Assembly: GCF_030818015.1 (NCBI RefSeq)
Contig: NZ_JAUSZX010000001.1
Coordinates: forward strand, 1,054,001-1,118,000
From: Arthrobacter globiformis
GTDB lineage: Bacteria; Actinomycetota; Actinomycetes; Actinomycetales; Micrococcaceae
Length of the DNA: 64,000 bases
Reading direction: 5' to 3'
Of this stretch, positions 1-9,485 are shown piece after piece. Made by a program: the position numbers and the translations under genes. Below the pieces are notes generated by a model that saw nothing but the letters and a program-made list of their open reading frames with translations, was not told where the DNA came from and did not search any database. How positions within the stretch are numbered: the stretch's first letter is position 1; every line of letters begins with the position of its first letter.

Positions 1-1
1 G

Positions 2-478
2 CTGGAACGTGACGGCCTTGTCAGCAACGACGGCGGCGACGGCGAAGGCCACGTCGTGTACAGCATCACCGACGCCGGCAGGGCGGAGGTCCAGGGCTGG
101 TTTGCGACGCCGGTGGAACGCAGCAATCCGCCGCGCAACGAGCTTGCCATCAAGCTGGCGCTCGCCGTCACCCTGCCCGGGGTGGACGTGGCAGCCATCA
201 TCCAGGCCCAGCGCGCCGCTTCCATGCGCGCTTTGCAGGACTATACGAAGTCCCGGCGGGACACCGCGGCCAACCAGCGGGCGGCGGACACGGCGTGGCT
301 GCTGGTGCTGGATTCGCTGATCTTCCAGACGGAGGCCGAGATCCGCTGGCTGGACCTGTGCGAGGCCAGGATGGTGCAGCTTGCGCAGGGCTCCGGGACG
401 CGCAACCCGGCACGTAGGCCATCCAACGGGGTCACTGTGGAAGAGGCTGCCCCGCTCACAGCGGAGAACCGCCGGTGA
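2..478 (+). CDS. PadR-family transcriptional regulator (5' end outside window)
   Basis: The reading frame is open from the first bases, so the N-terminal half with most of the winged helix is missing. The visible part has the end of the wing (VVYSITDAGRAEVQGWF), typical of PadR regulators, followed by a helical C-terminal region of about 120 residues like the PadR dimerisation domain. PadR proteins usually repress neighbouring transporter genes in response to a ligand. The stop overlaps the GTG start of the ABC ATPase by four bases (475-478), so the three genes look like one operon and the regulator probably controls the exporter. Class call is firm; the ligand is unknown. Confidence 0.85.
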   Translation: MERDGLVSNDGGDGEGHVVYSITDAGRAEVQGWFATPVERSNPPRNELAIKLALAVTLPGVDVAAIIQAQRAASMRALQDYTKSRRDTAANQRAADTAWLLVLDSLIFQTEAEIRWLDLCEARMVQLAQGSGTRNPARRPSNGVTVEEAAPLTAENRR

Positions 479-1209
479 CCGTGCACGGACCGCAGCAGGT
501 CCTCGAGCTCGCCAAAGTCAGCAGGACCTTCGGGCAGGGAGCGACGGCCGTTGCCGCCCTGCGGGATGTGGACCTCACCATCAACGCCGGGGAATTCGTC
601 GCGGTGATGGGGCCGTCCGGCTCCGGAAAATCATCGCTGTTGGCGCTGGCGGGCGGACTGGACCGGCCGACGTCGGGCGGCGTCTTTGTGGAGTCAACGC
701 CCTTGGCGGGGCTGGGACTGAACGCGCTGGCACGGCTCCGCCGCCGTGCCGTGGGCTACGTCTTCCAGGACTTCAACCTGGTTCCGACGCTGTCGGCCGT
801 GGAAAATGCCGCACTGCCGCTCGAACTCGACGGCGTGCCGGCCAGGAAAGCGCACCGGCAGGCACTGGATGCCCTGCGGCAGGTGGGGATCCCCGAGCTC
901 GCGGACCGGTTCATGGATGAAATGTCCGGCGGGCAGCAGCAGCGCGTGGCCATCGCCCGCGCCATTGTGGGGAGCCGCCGGCTGATCCTCGCCGATGAGC
1001 CCACCGGCGCGCTGGATTCCACCACCGGCCACGGCGTGATGGAGGTGCTCCGCTCCCGCGCCGACGCCGGCGCCGCCGTCATGCTGGTCACGCACGAGGC
1101 CCGCCATGCCGCGTGGGCGGACCGCGTGGTCTTCATCCGCGACGGCCGGATCGTGGATGAGGCAGCGGCCATGCACGATCCCGCAGTCCTCCTGGCACCG
1201 GCCGGCTGA
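475..1209 (+). CDS. ABC transporter ATP-binding protein, MacB/LolD type
   Basis: A 244-residue ATPase subunit of an FtsX-type exporter. Visible motifs: Walker A GPSGSGKS (about 46-53), Q-loop in VFQDFN, signature MSGGQQQR (150-157), Walker B LILADEPTGALD (170-181) and the switch histidine in LVTHEARH. The LADEPTGALD form is typical of the MacB/LolD/FtsE branch. The GTG start overlaps the regulator stop, and the permease begins two bases after this gene's stop, which indicates coupled translation. The substrate cannot be read from sequence; relatives move lipoproteins, antimicrobial peptides or drugs, or work by mechanotransmission. Confidence 0.92.
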   Translation: MTVHGPQQVLELAKVSRTFGQGATAVAALRDVDLTINAGEFVAVMGPSGSGKSSLLALAGGLDRPTSGGVFVESTPLAGLGLNALARLRRRAVGYVFQDFNLVPTLSAVENAALPLELDGVPARKAHRQALDALRQVGIPELADRFMDEMSGGQQQRVAIARAIVGSRRLILADEPTGALDSTTGHGVMEVLRSRADAGAAVMLVTHEARHAAWADRVVFIRDGRIVDEAAAMHDPAVLLAPAG

Positions 1210-1210
1210 G

Positions 1211-4057
1211 ATGGCCCTTGACGTTGCGCCTGTGCCGTACGGCCGGTGGCACAGTTTCCGTCTTGCCCTTCGGATGGCGCGCCGGGACATCAGCCGGCAC
1301 CGCGGCCGCTCCCTGCTGATCATCCTGCTGATCCTGCTGCCCGTTGCCGGCATGACCGGTGCCGCGGCCCTGGCGCAAAGCATGCAGGAAACGCCGGCGG
1401 AACGGGTGCAGTACCAGCTGGGCAGCACGCAGGCGCGGTTCCGCAGCATGCCTGCCTCGAACGCCGAGACGGTGCAGGACCCCGTGCTTGAGACGGCAAC
1501 TATGACGCGGAACTTCACCATCGATCCGGACTTCACACCGCGGAATCCGCGGGACGCCATCCCGGCGGGCTACGAAGTCCTCACCGAAACGCAGCTCACA
1601 CTCACGGTCAGGGCCCGCGCGTCCCATGGCGGCGCGTCGGATGTCCCGGTGATGGCCAAGGCCGTCGACGCCCTGAACCCCGCCTTCACCCGCAAATACA
1701 CACTTCTGCAGGGCAGGCCCGCCGCCGCCCGTGACGAAATCCTCGTCTCGCCCGGTGCGCTGGAACGCTTTGGAATCCGCCTCGGCGACAGGCTGACGAC
1801 GGCGGACGGCACCTTCGCCGTCGTCGGCACCCTCCGGGATGCCACCTACTCGGACGGCAACCCCATCCTGTTCCTGAAGCCTGGCCAGGCGGCCATGGGC
1901 CGCCCGGCCCAGGGGAGTCCGCTCCGCGAAACGATGTATTACCTCGTGGGCTCAAAACCCGTAACGTGGGACCAGATTCGTGACCTGAACAGGTATGGCA
2001 TCGCGGTGCTGTCCCGCGCCGTGGCACTCGATCCGCCGGTCCCGTCCGGTGCTGCCGCCGGCTCCGGGCCCATGGACGCCGCCGGCTACGTTACCGGCGT
2101 GCTGATCGGGGCACTTGCCCTGCTCGAAGTGGGCCTGCTGGCCGGTGCAGCGTTTGCTGTGGGAGCTAAGCGCCAAGTCCGGGAGCTCGCGCTGCTTGCC
2201 GCAAGCGGTGCGGAAGCACCCACGGTGCGGGCGGTGGTGACCGCCGCCGGGCTGTGGCTTGGGACTATCGCCGTGGTTGCCGGTGCCGTGCTGGGGGCCG
2301 GTGGGGCCGCGGCTGTGGTGGGCATAGCAAGGCACCTCGGCTCCGTCCGCTTCCCCGGGTTCCATCTGGACATCCTGCCCACTGTGGCTGCGATGGCCAT
2401 GGGCCTGCTGGCATGTTTCCTGGCCGCCGTGGTTCCTGCCCGGCAGGTTGCGCGGCAGGCGGTGCTCGGCGCCTTGAAGTCCGGCCGCGCACCCGCTGTT
2501 TTGGGGCCCTGGCCCGCGCGGGTGGGAGTCCTTCTGCTGGTTGTGGCCATCATCTGCCTGGCGGCCGGGCGAACGCTGGGGCTGACCGGTGACCTGGACG
2601 CCGTCGCTGCCCGCACCCCGCTGGTCGCGGCGTTGCTCACCGGCGGCGCGGTCCTGGCGGTTGTGGCTCTGGTGCTGCTCACCGGGACGTTCGTGAAGGT
2701 CCTGACTGCACGCACGGCCTGGCTGCCGCTGCCACTGCGGATGGCCGCCCGTGACTCTGCCAGGAACCGCAGCCGCACGGTTCCCGCCGTGGCGGCAGTT
2801 CTCGCCGCCGCAACGCTGGCCAGTGCCGCGATGGTCCTCTCCGCCAGCCAGATGCAGGAGGCAACGCGCACGCACATGTGGGCTGCGCAGGAAAACCAGG
2901 TCTCGCTGCCGCTGGAAACCGCTCCTGTCCCATCGCCGGGGACGGCCTCCGCCCCGCCCATTGACCCGGCTGCCGTGGCCGCGGCACTGCAGCGGGAGCT
3001 CAGCACCGTGCAGTGGACGCAGATCCTGAAGGGCCCGGTGCTGAGCAAGTGCGACATGCAGGCGTCCGCCGACGGATCCCTTCCCGCCAAAACGGACGGA
3101 GTGGACTGCCGGCAATACAAGCTCGCGGTGCCGGCCGGCCATGAATGCCCCGCTACGCCACAGGGCCGCGTCCTGGACGGGCAGGACTGGCGGTGCAACG
3201 GATCGATGTTCCCGGCGGGAGCCGCCGGCCAGCTTCCGCCCTTAGTGGTTGGCGGCGTCGACGAGCTGCGGGCACTGCTGGGCCGGGAACCCAGTCCTGC
3301 GGCGGTGGAGGCACTGAACAGCGGCGGAGTGGTGGTCAGCAACCCGGTCTTCGAAAAGGACGGGAAAACCACGCTCCAGTCCTATGACGTTCGCCAGCCC
3401 GTTCCCGGCCCCGGTTCCGTCGTTGCCTACAAGCCCCAGAGCAACACAGTGCTGCCGGCTGTCGTGGAGGCGCCGGAGGTGCCGGTCCCGTTCTACGGAG
3501 TCATCCCGCCTGGCACCGCGTCCAAGCTGGGCATCCACGTCGACAACTCCGTTCTGCTCGCCCAGCTGTCCGCATACCCGGAAGCCGCTGAGCAGGATCG
3601 GGCGTCGGCGGCACTTGCGCAGGTTTACCGGATCCAGGCCCTGGGCTTCTACGTTGAGCCGGGAGCGGACCACACCGGGTCCGAACTGCTGTGGCTGATC
3701 GTTGGCACCAGTGCACTCATCACCCTCAGCGCCGCCGGCATCACCACGGGCCTGGCGCTCGCCGATGCCCGGGCAGACCACATGACGCTGGCGGGGGTCG
3801 GGGCGCCACCGCGGCTGCGGAAGGCACTGGCCGGTGCGCAGTCGCTCATGACCGCGTCCCTCGGCACCTCGCTCGGAGTGGCCGCCGGCGTGGTGCCCTC
3901 ACTCCTCCTCATTGGGGCCACCCGGATGTTTGCAGAGCCCGTCGTCCCGTGGTTGCCGCTGCTGGCCCTGCTCGTTGCCGTGCCGCTGACCGGCAGCGCA
4001 CTGGCCTGGGTCTTTGCCCGTGCCCGCCTGCCGGTGTCCCGGCGAAGTCTCAGCTGA
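1211..4057 (+). CDS. FtsX-like ABC transporter permease, large two-module form
   Basis: A 948-residue permease partnering the ATPase just upstream. After a basic N-terminus there is a first membrane segment (SLLIILLILLPVAGMTGAAAL), a long extracytoplasmic region, then groups of hydrophobic segments around residues 300-430 and 440-500, a second large extracytoplasmic region (about 560-830), and three C-terminal segments. This duplicated FtsX layout is common in actinobacterial exporters encoded with PadR regulators. The ATG at 1211 is chosen because it follows the ATPase stop directly; the frame is also open upstream, but only as overlap. No substrate can be assigned. Confidence 0.9.
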   Translation: MALDVAPVPYGRWHSFRLALRMARRDISRHRGRSLLIILLILLPVAGMTGAAALAQSMQETPAERVQYQLGSTQARFRSMPASNAETVQDPVLETATMTRNFTIDPDFTPRNPRDAIPAGYEVLTETQLTLTVRARASHGGASDVPVMAKAVDALNPAFTRKYTLLQGRPAAARDEILVSPGALERFGIRLGDRLTTADGTFAVVGTLRDATYSDGNPILFLKPGQAAMGRPAQGSPLRETMYYLVGSKPVTWDQIRDLNRYGIAVLSRAVALDPPVPSGAAAGSGPMDAAGYVTGVLIGALALLEVGLLAGAAFAVGAKRQVRELALLAASGAEAPTVRAVVTAAGLWLGTIAVVAGAVLGAGGAAAVVGIARHLGSVRFPGFHLDILPTVAAMAMGLLACFLAAVVPARQVARQAVLGALKSGRAPAVLGPWPARVGVLLLVVAIICLAAGRTLGLTGDLDAVAARTPLVAALLTGGAVLAVVALVLLTGTFVKVLTARTAWLPLPLRMAARDSARNRSRTVPAVAAVLAAATLASAAMVLSASQMQEATRTHMWAAQENQVSLPLETAPVPSPGTASAPPIDPAAVAAALQRELSTVQWTQILKGPVLSKCDMQASADGSLPAKTDGVDCRQYKLAVPAGHECPATPQGRVLDGQDWRCNGSMFPAGAAGQLPPLVVGGVDELRALLGREPSPAAVEALNSGGVVVSNPVFEKDGKTTLQSYDVRQPVPGPGSVVAYKPQSNTVLPAVVEAPEVPVPFYGVIPPGTASKLGIHVDNSVLLAQLSAYPEAAEQDRASAALAQVYRIQALGFYVEPGADHTGSELLWLIVGTSALITLSAAGITTGLALADARADHMTLAGVGAPPRLRKALAGAQSLMTASLGTSLGVAAGVVPSLLLIGATRMFAEPVVPWLPLLALLVAVPLTGSALAWVFARARLPVSRRSLS

Positions 4058-4257
4058 GTTGGCCCTGAGGGCCGGCACCTGACAGCCGGTACGGGGCGGG
4101 CGGGGAACGGTCCGGCAGGCCGTCCGCTCACCGCGGTATCGGGACCGCTCGTCGATTCCCAGGGCAGCACCCCGCAAATGGCCGCGACTGAAGCCATGCC
4201 CGTTGGTAGGGTGCCCGTGGCACACTCCGTGCCAGCTGGGAATCTCAAGGAGGAGAC

Positions 4258-6558
4258 ATGGGCACCATGCCTGAGGACGGGACCCGAACCGCGGCCGAGG
4301 ACCTGAATCCCGCCGCGGATGAATCGCTGCCGCCGACGTCCGTTGATGACGCGGTCCGCGACGCCGAAGAGCGCAGATGGACCCCTGCGAAGATCGCCAT
4401 CTGGGTGGCCATCGCACTCCTGGGCGGCGTGGCCTGGTTCATGCTGGCAATTGTCAGGGGCGAAACGGTCAACGCCATCTGGTTCGTGTTTGCCTCGGTG
4501 TGCACATACCTGATCGGCTACCGCTTTTACTCTAAAGTCATTGAGCGGTATCTGCTGAAGCCCGATGACCGCCGCGCAACGCCGGCCGAATACAAGGCCG
4601 ACGGCAAGGACTACGTCCGCACTGACCGCAACGTCCTCTTCGGACACCACTTCGCCGCCATTGCCGGAGCCGGCCCGCTCGTGGGGCCCGTAATCGCCGC
4701 CCAAATGGGGTATCTCCCCGGCACCATCTGGATCATCATCGGCGTCGTCCTCGCTGGTGCGGTCCAGGACTACGTGGTCATGTTCTTCTCCATGCGCCGC
4801 GGCGGCCGTTCCCTCGGCCAGATGGCGCGCGAGGAGCTCGGCGTCATCGGCGGGACCGCCGCCCTCGTGGCCACCCTGCTGATCATGGTGATCATCGTCG
4901 CGATCCTGGCGCTCGTCGTCGTCAACGCCCTGGGGGAGAGCCCCTGGGGCGTCTTCTCCGTGGGCATGACCATCCCGATCGCGCTGTTCATGGGCGTGTA
5001 CCTGCGGTACCTGCGTCCTGGCAAGGTCATGGAGGTTTCCATCATCGGGTTCGTGCTGCTCATGGCGGCGATCATCGGCGGCGGCGCCGTGGCAGGCACG
5101 GAATGGGGCGCGGCGTTCTTCCACCTGGACAAGGTCACCATCGCGTGGGGCCTCATCGTCTATGGCTTCATCGCTGCCATCCTGCCCGTGTGGCTCCTGC
5201 TCGCACCGCGCGACTACCTCTCGACGTTCATGAAGATCGGCGTGATCGCGATGCTCGCCGTGGCCATCATCGTCGTGCGCCCCGAAATCACTGTTCCCGC
5301 CTTCAGCGAGTTCGCCGGCCGCGAGAACGGTCCGGTCTTCTCCGGGGCACTGTTCCCGTTCCTGTTCGTCACCATCGCCTGCGGCGCGCTGTCCGGCTTC
5401 CACGCCCTGATTTCCTCCGGCACCACGCCGAAGCTCATCGAGAAGGAGCGGCAGACCCGCTTCATCGGCTACGGCGGCATGCTGATGGAATCCTTCGTCG
5501 CCATCATGGCGCTGGTGGCCGCGATTTCGATCGACCGCGGGATCTACTTCGCCATGAACGCCCCCGCGGCACTGACCGGAGGAACGGTGGAGACGGCGGC
5601 CCAGTGGGTCAACGGGCTCGGCCTGGCCGGCGTCAACATCACTCCCGACGTACTGGCCCAGACCGCCTCGAATGTGGGCGAGGAAAGCATCGTCTCGCGC
5701 TCCGGCGGTGCACCGACGCTCGCCGTGGGCCTCGCCCACATCATGCAGCAGTTCATCGGCGGCACCGGCATGATGGCCTTCTGGTACCACTTCGCGATTA
5801 TGTTCGAGGCTCTGTTCATCCTCACAGCGGTCGACGCCGGAACCCGCGTTGCGCGGTTCATGTTGCAGGATTCGATCGGGAACTTTGCCCCGAAGTTCAA
5901 GGAAGCGTCCTGGCGGCCCGGCGCGTGGCTTTGCACGGCCATCATGGTGGGCGCCTGGGGCGCGGTGCTTCTGATGGGTGTCACCGACCCGCTGGGCGGC
6001 ATCAACACCCTGTTCCCGCTGTTCGGCATCGCCAACCAGCTGCTGGCCGCGATTGCGCTGGCCGTGTGCATGGCCATCGCGGCGAAGCGCGGCTCGTTCA
6101 GGTACCTGTGGATCGTGGCCGTGCCGCTGGCCTTCACTGCCGTCGTCACCATTACGGCAAGCATCCACAAGATCTTCTCCTCCGTGCCGGCAGTGGGCTA
6201 TTTCGCCAACAACGCCGCCTTCAGCAAGGCGCTGGCCGACGGGAAGACCTCCTTCGGTACGGCCAAGACCACCGCGGCCATGGAGGCGGTGGTCCGCAAC
6301 ACCATGATCCAGGGCTGGCTGTCCGTCATCTTCGTGGTCCTGAGCATCATTGTCATCGTTACGGCGGTGGTGGCCACGGTGAAGGCCGTCCGGAACACCA
6401 CGGCCGGCGTTCCCAACGTCAATAACGAGGACCGGCCACATCCGTCGCGTGTGTACGCGCCCGCCGGGCTGATCCCCACCCCAGCCGAACGCCAGCTCAT
6501 GGCGGAATGGAACAAGCTGCCCGCCGACCTGCGTGTCGAGCGCGCAGGCCATCACTGA
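4258..6558 (+). CDS. cstA: Carbon starvation protein CstA family transporter
   Basis: A 766-residue polytopic membrane protein with the CstA signature regions, including LFGHHFAAIAGAGPLVGPV near residue 125 and many hydrophobic segments throughout. CstA/BtsT family members import pyruvate or peptides under nutrient limitation. A strong ribosome site (AAGGAGGAG) lies just before the ATG at 4258. The stop overlaps the start of the small YbdD-like gene (ATGA at 6556-6560), the usual partner of cstA. Pyruvate versus peptide as substrate is not resolvable here. Confidence 0.95.
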   Translation: MGTMPEDGTRTAAEDLNPAADESLPPTSVDDAVRDAEERRWTPAKIAIWVAIALLGGVAWFMLAIVRGETVNAIWFVFASVCTYLIGYRFYSKVIERYLLKPDDRRATPAEYKADGKDYVRTDRNVLFGHHFAAIAGAGPLVGPVIAAQMGYLPGTIWIIIGVVLAGAVQDYVVMFFSMRRGGRSLGQMAREELGVIGGTAALVATLLIMVIIVAILALVVVNALGESPWGVFSVGMTIPIALFMGVYLRYLRPGKVMEVSIIGFVLLMAAIIGGGAVAGTEWGAAFFHLDKVTIAWGLIVYGFIAAILPVWLLLAPRDYLSTFMKIGVIAMLAVAIIVVRPEITVPAFSEFAGRENGPVFSGALFPFLFVTIACGALSGFHALISSGTTPKLIEKERQTRFIGYGGMLMESFVAIMALVAAISIDRGIYFAMNAPAALTGGTVETAAQWVNGLGLAGVNITPDVLAQTASNVGEESIVSRSGGAPTLAVGLAHIMQQFIGGTGMMAFWYHFAIMFEALFILTAVDAGTRVARFMLQDSIGNFAPKFKEASWRPGAWLCTAIMVGAWGAVLLMGVTDPLGGINTLFPLFGIANQLLAAIALAVCMAIAAKRGSFRYLWIVAVPLAFTAVVTITASIHKIFSSVPAVGYFANNAAFSKALADGKTSFGTAKTTAAMEAVVRNTMIQGWLSVIFVVLSIIVIVTAVVATVKAVRNTTAGVPNVNNEDRPHPSRVYAPAGLIPTPAERQLMAEWNKLPADLRVERAGHH

Positions 6559-6779
6559 TGAGCGTCGGAGCGGGATTGGGCGGTTTGATGCCCCCAGTGG
6601 CGCAGGCGCTTCGCGGCTTCTCGCGGTACCTGCAGGGAGTCATGGGGGCTGACGCGTACAGGAAGTATCTGGAGCACCATGCTGCGGCCGGCCACGGTAC
6701 GCCGCCCATGGACGAGCGTGCGTTCTGGCGGGACCGGGCGGACCGGCAGGACACCAACCCGCAGGGCAGGTGCTGCTGA
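6558..6779 (+). CDS. YbdD/YjiX-like small protein (DUF466)
   Basis: A 73-residue protein starting at the ATG that overlaps the cstA stop. It has the family pattern: a hydrophobic/aromatic N-terminal half (FSRYLQGVMGADAYRKYLEHH), a central P-M-D-E-R-A-F-W-R-D block and a terminal Cys-Cys pair. In many bacteria this protein is encoded directly after CstA and is thought to assist the carrier, but its biochemical role is not settled. The overlap implies coupled translation with cstA. Confidence 0.9.
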   Translation: MSVGAGLGGLMPPVAQALRGFSRYLQGVMGADAYRKYLEHHAAAGHGTPPMDERAFWRDRADRQDTNPQGRCC

Positions 6780-7246
6780 CCGTGGCTGCTCTGCCGGCCG
6801 AATTCGCCGTCCGCAGGATCGGGCCGGCGGATGCCGGCGCGCTCATCGCGCTGGCTGCTACGGACAACCTCTTTGACGAGGACCCGGGGATGGCGCCGTC
6901 GGGGGAAATAACCCCCGACGGCGCCCGGGACTTCCTCGCCGACCCCGCGGTTCTCTTCTGGCTGGCAGAGGCCGGGGGACAGACCGTGGGTTTCCTCCAC
7001 TGCTGCATCCAGCGGCGCCGGACGCCCGGCCCCTGGGCCGAGCTGCTGCTGATGGAGATGGGAACCCACGCCGACTGGCGCCATCGGGGTATCGGGCGGG
7101 CGCTTATTGCCGAGATGGAGGTCTGGATGAGGGGCAACGGAGTGGCGGAAGTGTGGGTTCCGGCCAACACGTACGCCGTCGGCTTCTACCGCAAATGCGG
7201 TTTCGCTACGGACGAAGGCGAAATCCTGGTCAAGGAGCTTCATTGA
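6770..7246 (+). CDS. GNAT-family N-acetyltransferase
   Basis: A 158-residue single-domain acetyltransferase. The acetyl-CoA pyrophosphate-binding motif is visible as WRHRGIGRALIAEME near residues 103-117, followed by the typical terminal strand and helix (VWVPANTYAVGFYRKCGF). It overlaps the end of the YbdD-like gene if the GTG at 6770 is used; a second in-frame GTG at 6782 just clears it and is about as likely. Tight packing suggests co-transcription with cstA. The acceptor substrate is unknown. Confidence 0.85.
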   Translation: MLLTVAALPAEFAVRRIGPADAGALIALAATDNLFDEDPGMAPSGEITPDGARDFLADPAVLFWLAEAGGQTVGFLHCCIQRRRTPGPWAELLLMEMGTHADWRHRGIGRALIAEMEVWMRGNGVAEVWVPANTYAVGFYRKCGFATDEGEILVKELH

Positions 7247-7284
7247 CTGGACTCCGCATTCCGGGCCCGTGAGAGTATGAACGC

Positions 7285-7989
7285 ATGAGCGATCCCGAAG
7301 ACACTCAACCCACCCAGGCGGCGGCTCCGCAGGCAGCCGTCGAGCCCAGCCAGCCGGGCGTTCAGCCCGCTGCGCAGCCGGCAGCGGAGCCTTCCGTGCC
7401 ACAGGAAGAGGAGCCCGTGGAGGGCACCACGCTGGATGCGGAGGCTCCCGGCCGCCCCGAGGCCGAAAAGTCGAAAAGGGCCAGCCTGCAGGACCTCGTG
7501 GATGAGCCTGCCAAGGTGATGCGGATCGGCACGATGATCCGGCAACTGCTGGAAGAAGTGAAGTCGGCGCCCCTGGACGACGCCGCACGGGGCCGCCTGG
7601 CGGAGATCCACGAGCGGTCCGTCAAGGAGCTCGAGGACGGACTCGCGCCGGAACTGGTGCAGGAGCTGGAACGGATCAGCCTGCCCTTCCCGGACGACGG
7701 CACACCGTCGGACGCCGAACTGCGGATCGCGCAGGCCCAGCTGGTGGGCTGGCTGGAAGGCCTGTTCCATGGCATCCAGACGGCCATCGCCGCCCAGCAC
7801 GCAGCCCGGGAACACGCGCTCGCCCAGATGCAGCTCCGGCAGCTTCCGCCAGGCACTGTCATCGCACCCGGCGTCGTCATCGGTGATAACGGCGAGCCGC
7901 AGCGTGCCACGGCACCGCAGCCCGGTGCCGACCCGCTGCATCCGGGTCGCAAGGAAGACTCCGACCACGGCCCCGGCCAGTATTTGTAG
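7285..7989 (+). CDS. bpa: Bacterial proteasome activator Bpa (PafE)
   Basis: A 234-residue protein matching the Bpa/PafE (DUF2587) family. A disordered Pro/Ala/Glu-rich N-terminus (about 1-65) precedes a helical core starting at SLQDLVDEPAKVMRIGTMIRQLL. The protein ends in Gly-Gln-Tyr-Leu, the C-terminal motif that docks into the 20S proteasome alpha ring. The family forms ATP-independent rings that feed unfolded proteins, such as HspR in Mycobacterium, to the proteasome. The Pup-proteasome genes are not in the window, so this is a satellite location. A hypothetical gene follows after 6 bp. Confidence 0.93.
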   Translation: MSDPEDTQPTQAAAPQAAVEPSQPGVQPAAQPAAEPSVPQEEEPVEGTTLDAEAPGRPEAEKSKRASLQDLVDEPAKVMRIGTMIRQLLEEVKSAPLDDAARGRLAEIHERSVKELEDGLAPELVQELERISLPFPDDGTPSDAELRIAQAQLVGWLEGLFHGIQTAIAAQHAAREHALAQMQLRQLPPGTVIAPGVVIGDNGEPQRATAPQPGADPLHPGRKEDSDHGPGQYL

Positions 7990-7995
7990 GCCCCT

Positions 7996-8439
7996 TTGGG
8001 ATTTTTCACGGCCGCCCGGCAAGGGCGGAAAGACGACGCCGAACTTGGCAAGGGCTTATGGCGCCGTGCCCATGACCGATTCCACCGCGGACTGGACCGG
8101 TACCACCAGGTGCTCGAGGGTGTGGAGGACGACCAGCTCTACGGAGAGCTGGTCGAGATAGCCAACCAGCTGGCCAGCCTCTCCGGACGCGTCCGGGAGA
8201 TCTGCGTTGAGGCGCAGCGGCGATCGCCCAGCGACGGCCTGGACATTCCGCACAATCTGTCCGGTGTCCACCGCTCGCTGTCCAAGGCAGGCAATTCGCT
8301 GGCCGCCACCGCCGAGGCGGCCGCGATGCTCCGGCTCGCCGTGGGACCCGTGCCCGTTGGCGCGGCCTCCGTCTGGCGCCGGGCGGAGACCGTTTTTGAG
8401 CAGGTGGCCGATGCAGAACGGCATCTCTCGGAGGCCTGA
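7996..8439 (+). CDS. Conserved hypothetical protein downstream of bpa
   Basis: A 147-residue soluble, mainly alpha-helical protein with a basic start (MGFFTAARQGRKDD) and long amphipathic helices. No membrane segment, signal peptide or catalytic motif is seen. I do not recognise the family. The TTG at 7996 is the only reasonable start because no in-frame ATG occurs until deep in the protein, and it lies 6 bp after the bpa stop. Co-transcription with bpa is therefore likely, and a link to proteasome activation or protein quality control is possible but is inference only. Confidence 0.7.
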   Translation: MGFFTAARQGRKDDAELGKGLWRRAHDRFHRGLDRYHQVLEGVEDDQLYGELVEIANQLASLSGRVREICVEAQRRSPSDGLDIPHNLSGVHRSLSKAGNSLAATAEAAAMLRLAVGPVPVGAASVWRRAETVFEQVADAERHLSEA

Positions 8440-8551
8440 CGGACGGTATTCAGTCCCCGCCGAAAAATTCCCCGTGACGCGCCGTTACGCGGCTAGCTTA
8501 GCTTCGTCATATTCCGTGCGCACCAAGTTCGATTGTTGGCAGGATGGACAA

Positions 8552-9397
8552 ATGACTTCTTCACCAACACTGACATTCAATGACGGCAACACCATTCCCC
8601 AGCTGGGCTACGGGGTTTGGCAGGTTGAAGACGACGTAGCCGAGAAGGTTGTCTTCCAGGCGTTCCAGGCCGGCTTCCGCCACATCGACACCGCCAAGAT
8701 CTACGGCAACGAATCCGGCGTCGGCCGCGCGATCGCCAGCTCCGGGCTGTCGGCGGAGGAAATCTTCATCACCACCAAGCTGTGGAACGCCGACCAAGGC
8801 TACGAATCCACGCTTGCCGCGTTCGAGGAGTCACTGGAGCGCCTGGGCCTTGAAACACTGGACCTCTACCTCATCCACTGGCTCCAGCCCAAGCAGGACA
8901 AGTACGTGGACACCTGGAAGGCGCTCATCGAACTTCAGAAGCGCGGCAAGGTCAAGTCCATCGGCGTCTCAAACTTCACCATCGAAGGCCTGCAGCGGAT
9001 CATCGACGAGACCGGCGTGGTTCCGGCCATCAACCAGGTGGAACTGCACCCGTACTTCAGCCAGTCGGAACTGCGGGAATTCAATGCCGCCCAGGGCATC
9101 CTGACCCAGGCCTGGTCTCCGCTTGGCCAGGGCGGTGAGCTCCTCGAGGACCCGATTATCGCGGGCATCGCACAGAAGCACGGCGCCACTCCGGCGCAGG
9201 TGGTCATCGCATGGCACCTCGCCATCGGAAACGTCGTCATCCCCAAGTCCGTCACCGAGTCCAGGATCCGTGAGAACTTTGACGCCCTGAACGTCACGCT
9301 GGACGCCGAGGACGTTGCGGCCATTAATGGGCTGGACCGCACCGCGGACGGAACCGGCAGGATCGGCCCGGACCCGGCAGTCTCTGACTTCGCCTAA
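8552..9397 (+). CDS. Aldo/keto reductase (2,5-diketogluconate reductase-like)
   Basis: A 281-residue NADPH-dependent oxidoreductase with the full AKR catalytic tetrad: Asp46 and Tyr51 in HIDTAKIYGNE, Lys76 in ITTKLW and His109 in LYLIHW. The C-terminal cofactor segment IPKSVTESRIREN is also present. It reduces aldehydes or ketones; the exact substrate is unknown. The upstream extension of the frame is a shadow of the preceding gene. The hexamer CAGGAT ends 6 bp before the ATG, so the mRNA may be leaderless. The gene ends just before the terminator at 9418. Confidence 0.93.
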   Translation: MTSSPTLTFNDGNTIPQLGYGVWQVEDDVAEKVVFQAFQAGFRHIDTAKIYGNESGVGRAIASSGLSAEEIFITTKLWNADQGYESTLAAFEESLERLGLETLDLYLIHWLQPKQDKYVDTWKALIELQKRGKVKSIGVSNFTIEGLQRIIDETGVVPAINQVELHPYFSQSELREFNAAQGILTQAWSPLGQGGELLEDPIIAGIAQKHGATPAQVVIAWHLAIGNVVIPKSVTESRIRENFDALNVTLDAEDVAAINGLDRTADGTGRIGPDPAVSDFA

Positions 9398-9417
9398 TTT
9401 CCCGGGCTGCCAGCTGA

Positions 9418-9459
9418 GAGGCCCCGCCATGTTCGTTTACGCGGACGGGGCGGGGCCTC
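9418..9459. terminator. Bidirectional hairpin terminator
   Basis: Perfect 11-bp stem GAGGCCCCGCC / GGCGGGGCCTC (9418-9428 and 9449-9459) between the convergent aldo/keto reductase and the small minus-strand gene. No clear T-tract, as is common in high-GC actinobacteria. Confidence 0.75.
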
Positions 9460-9485
9460 GCCGTGTTGATCAGCCCTGGCCGGCA

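Noticed and set aside
3649..6555. 968-codon open frame on the minus strand opposite cstA
   Set aside because: Very rich in His, Asp, Gly and Arg, no domain, and fully antisense to a clear transporter gene: a GC-bias shadow.
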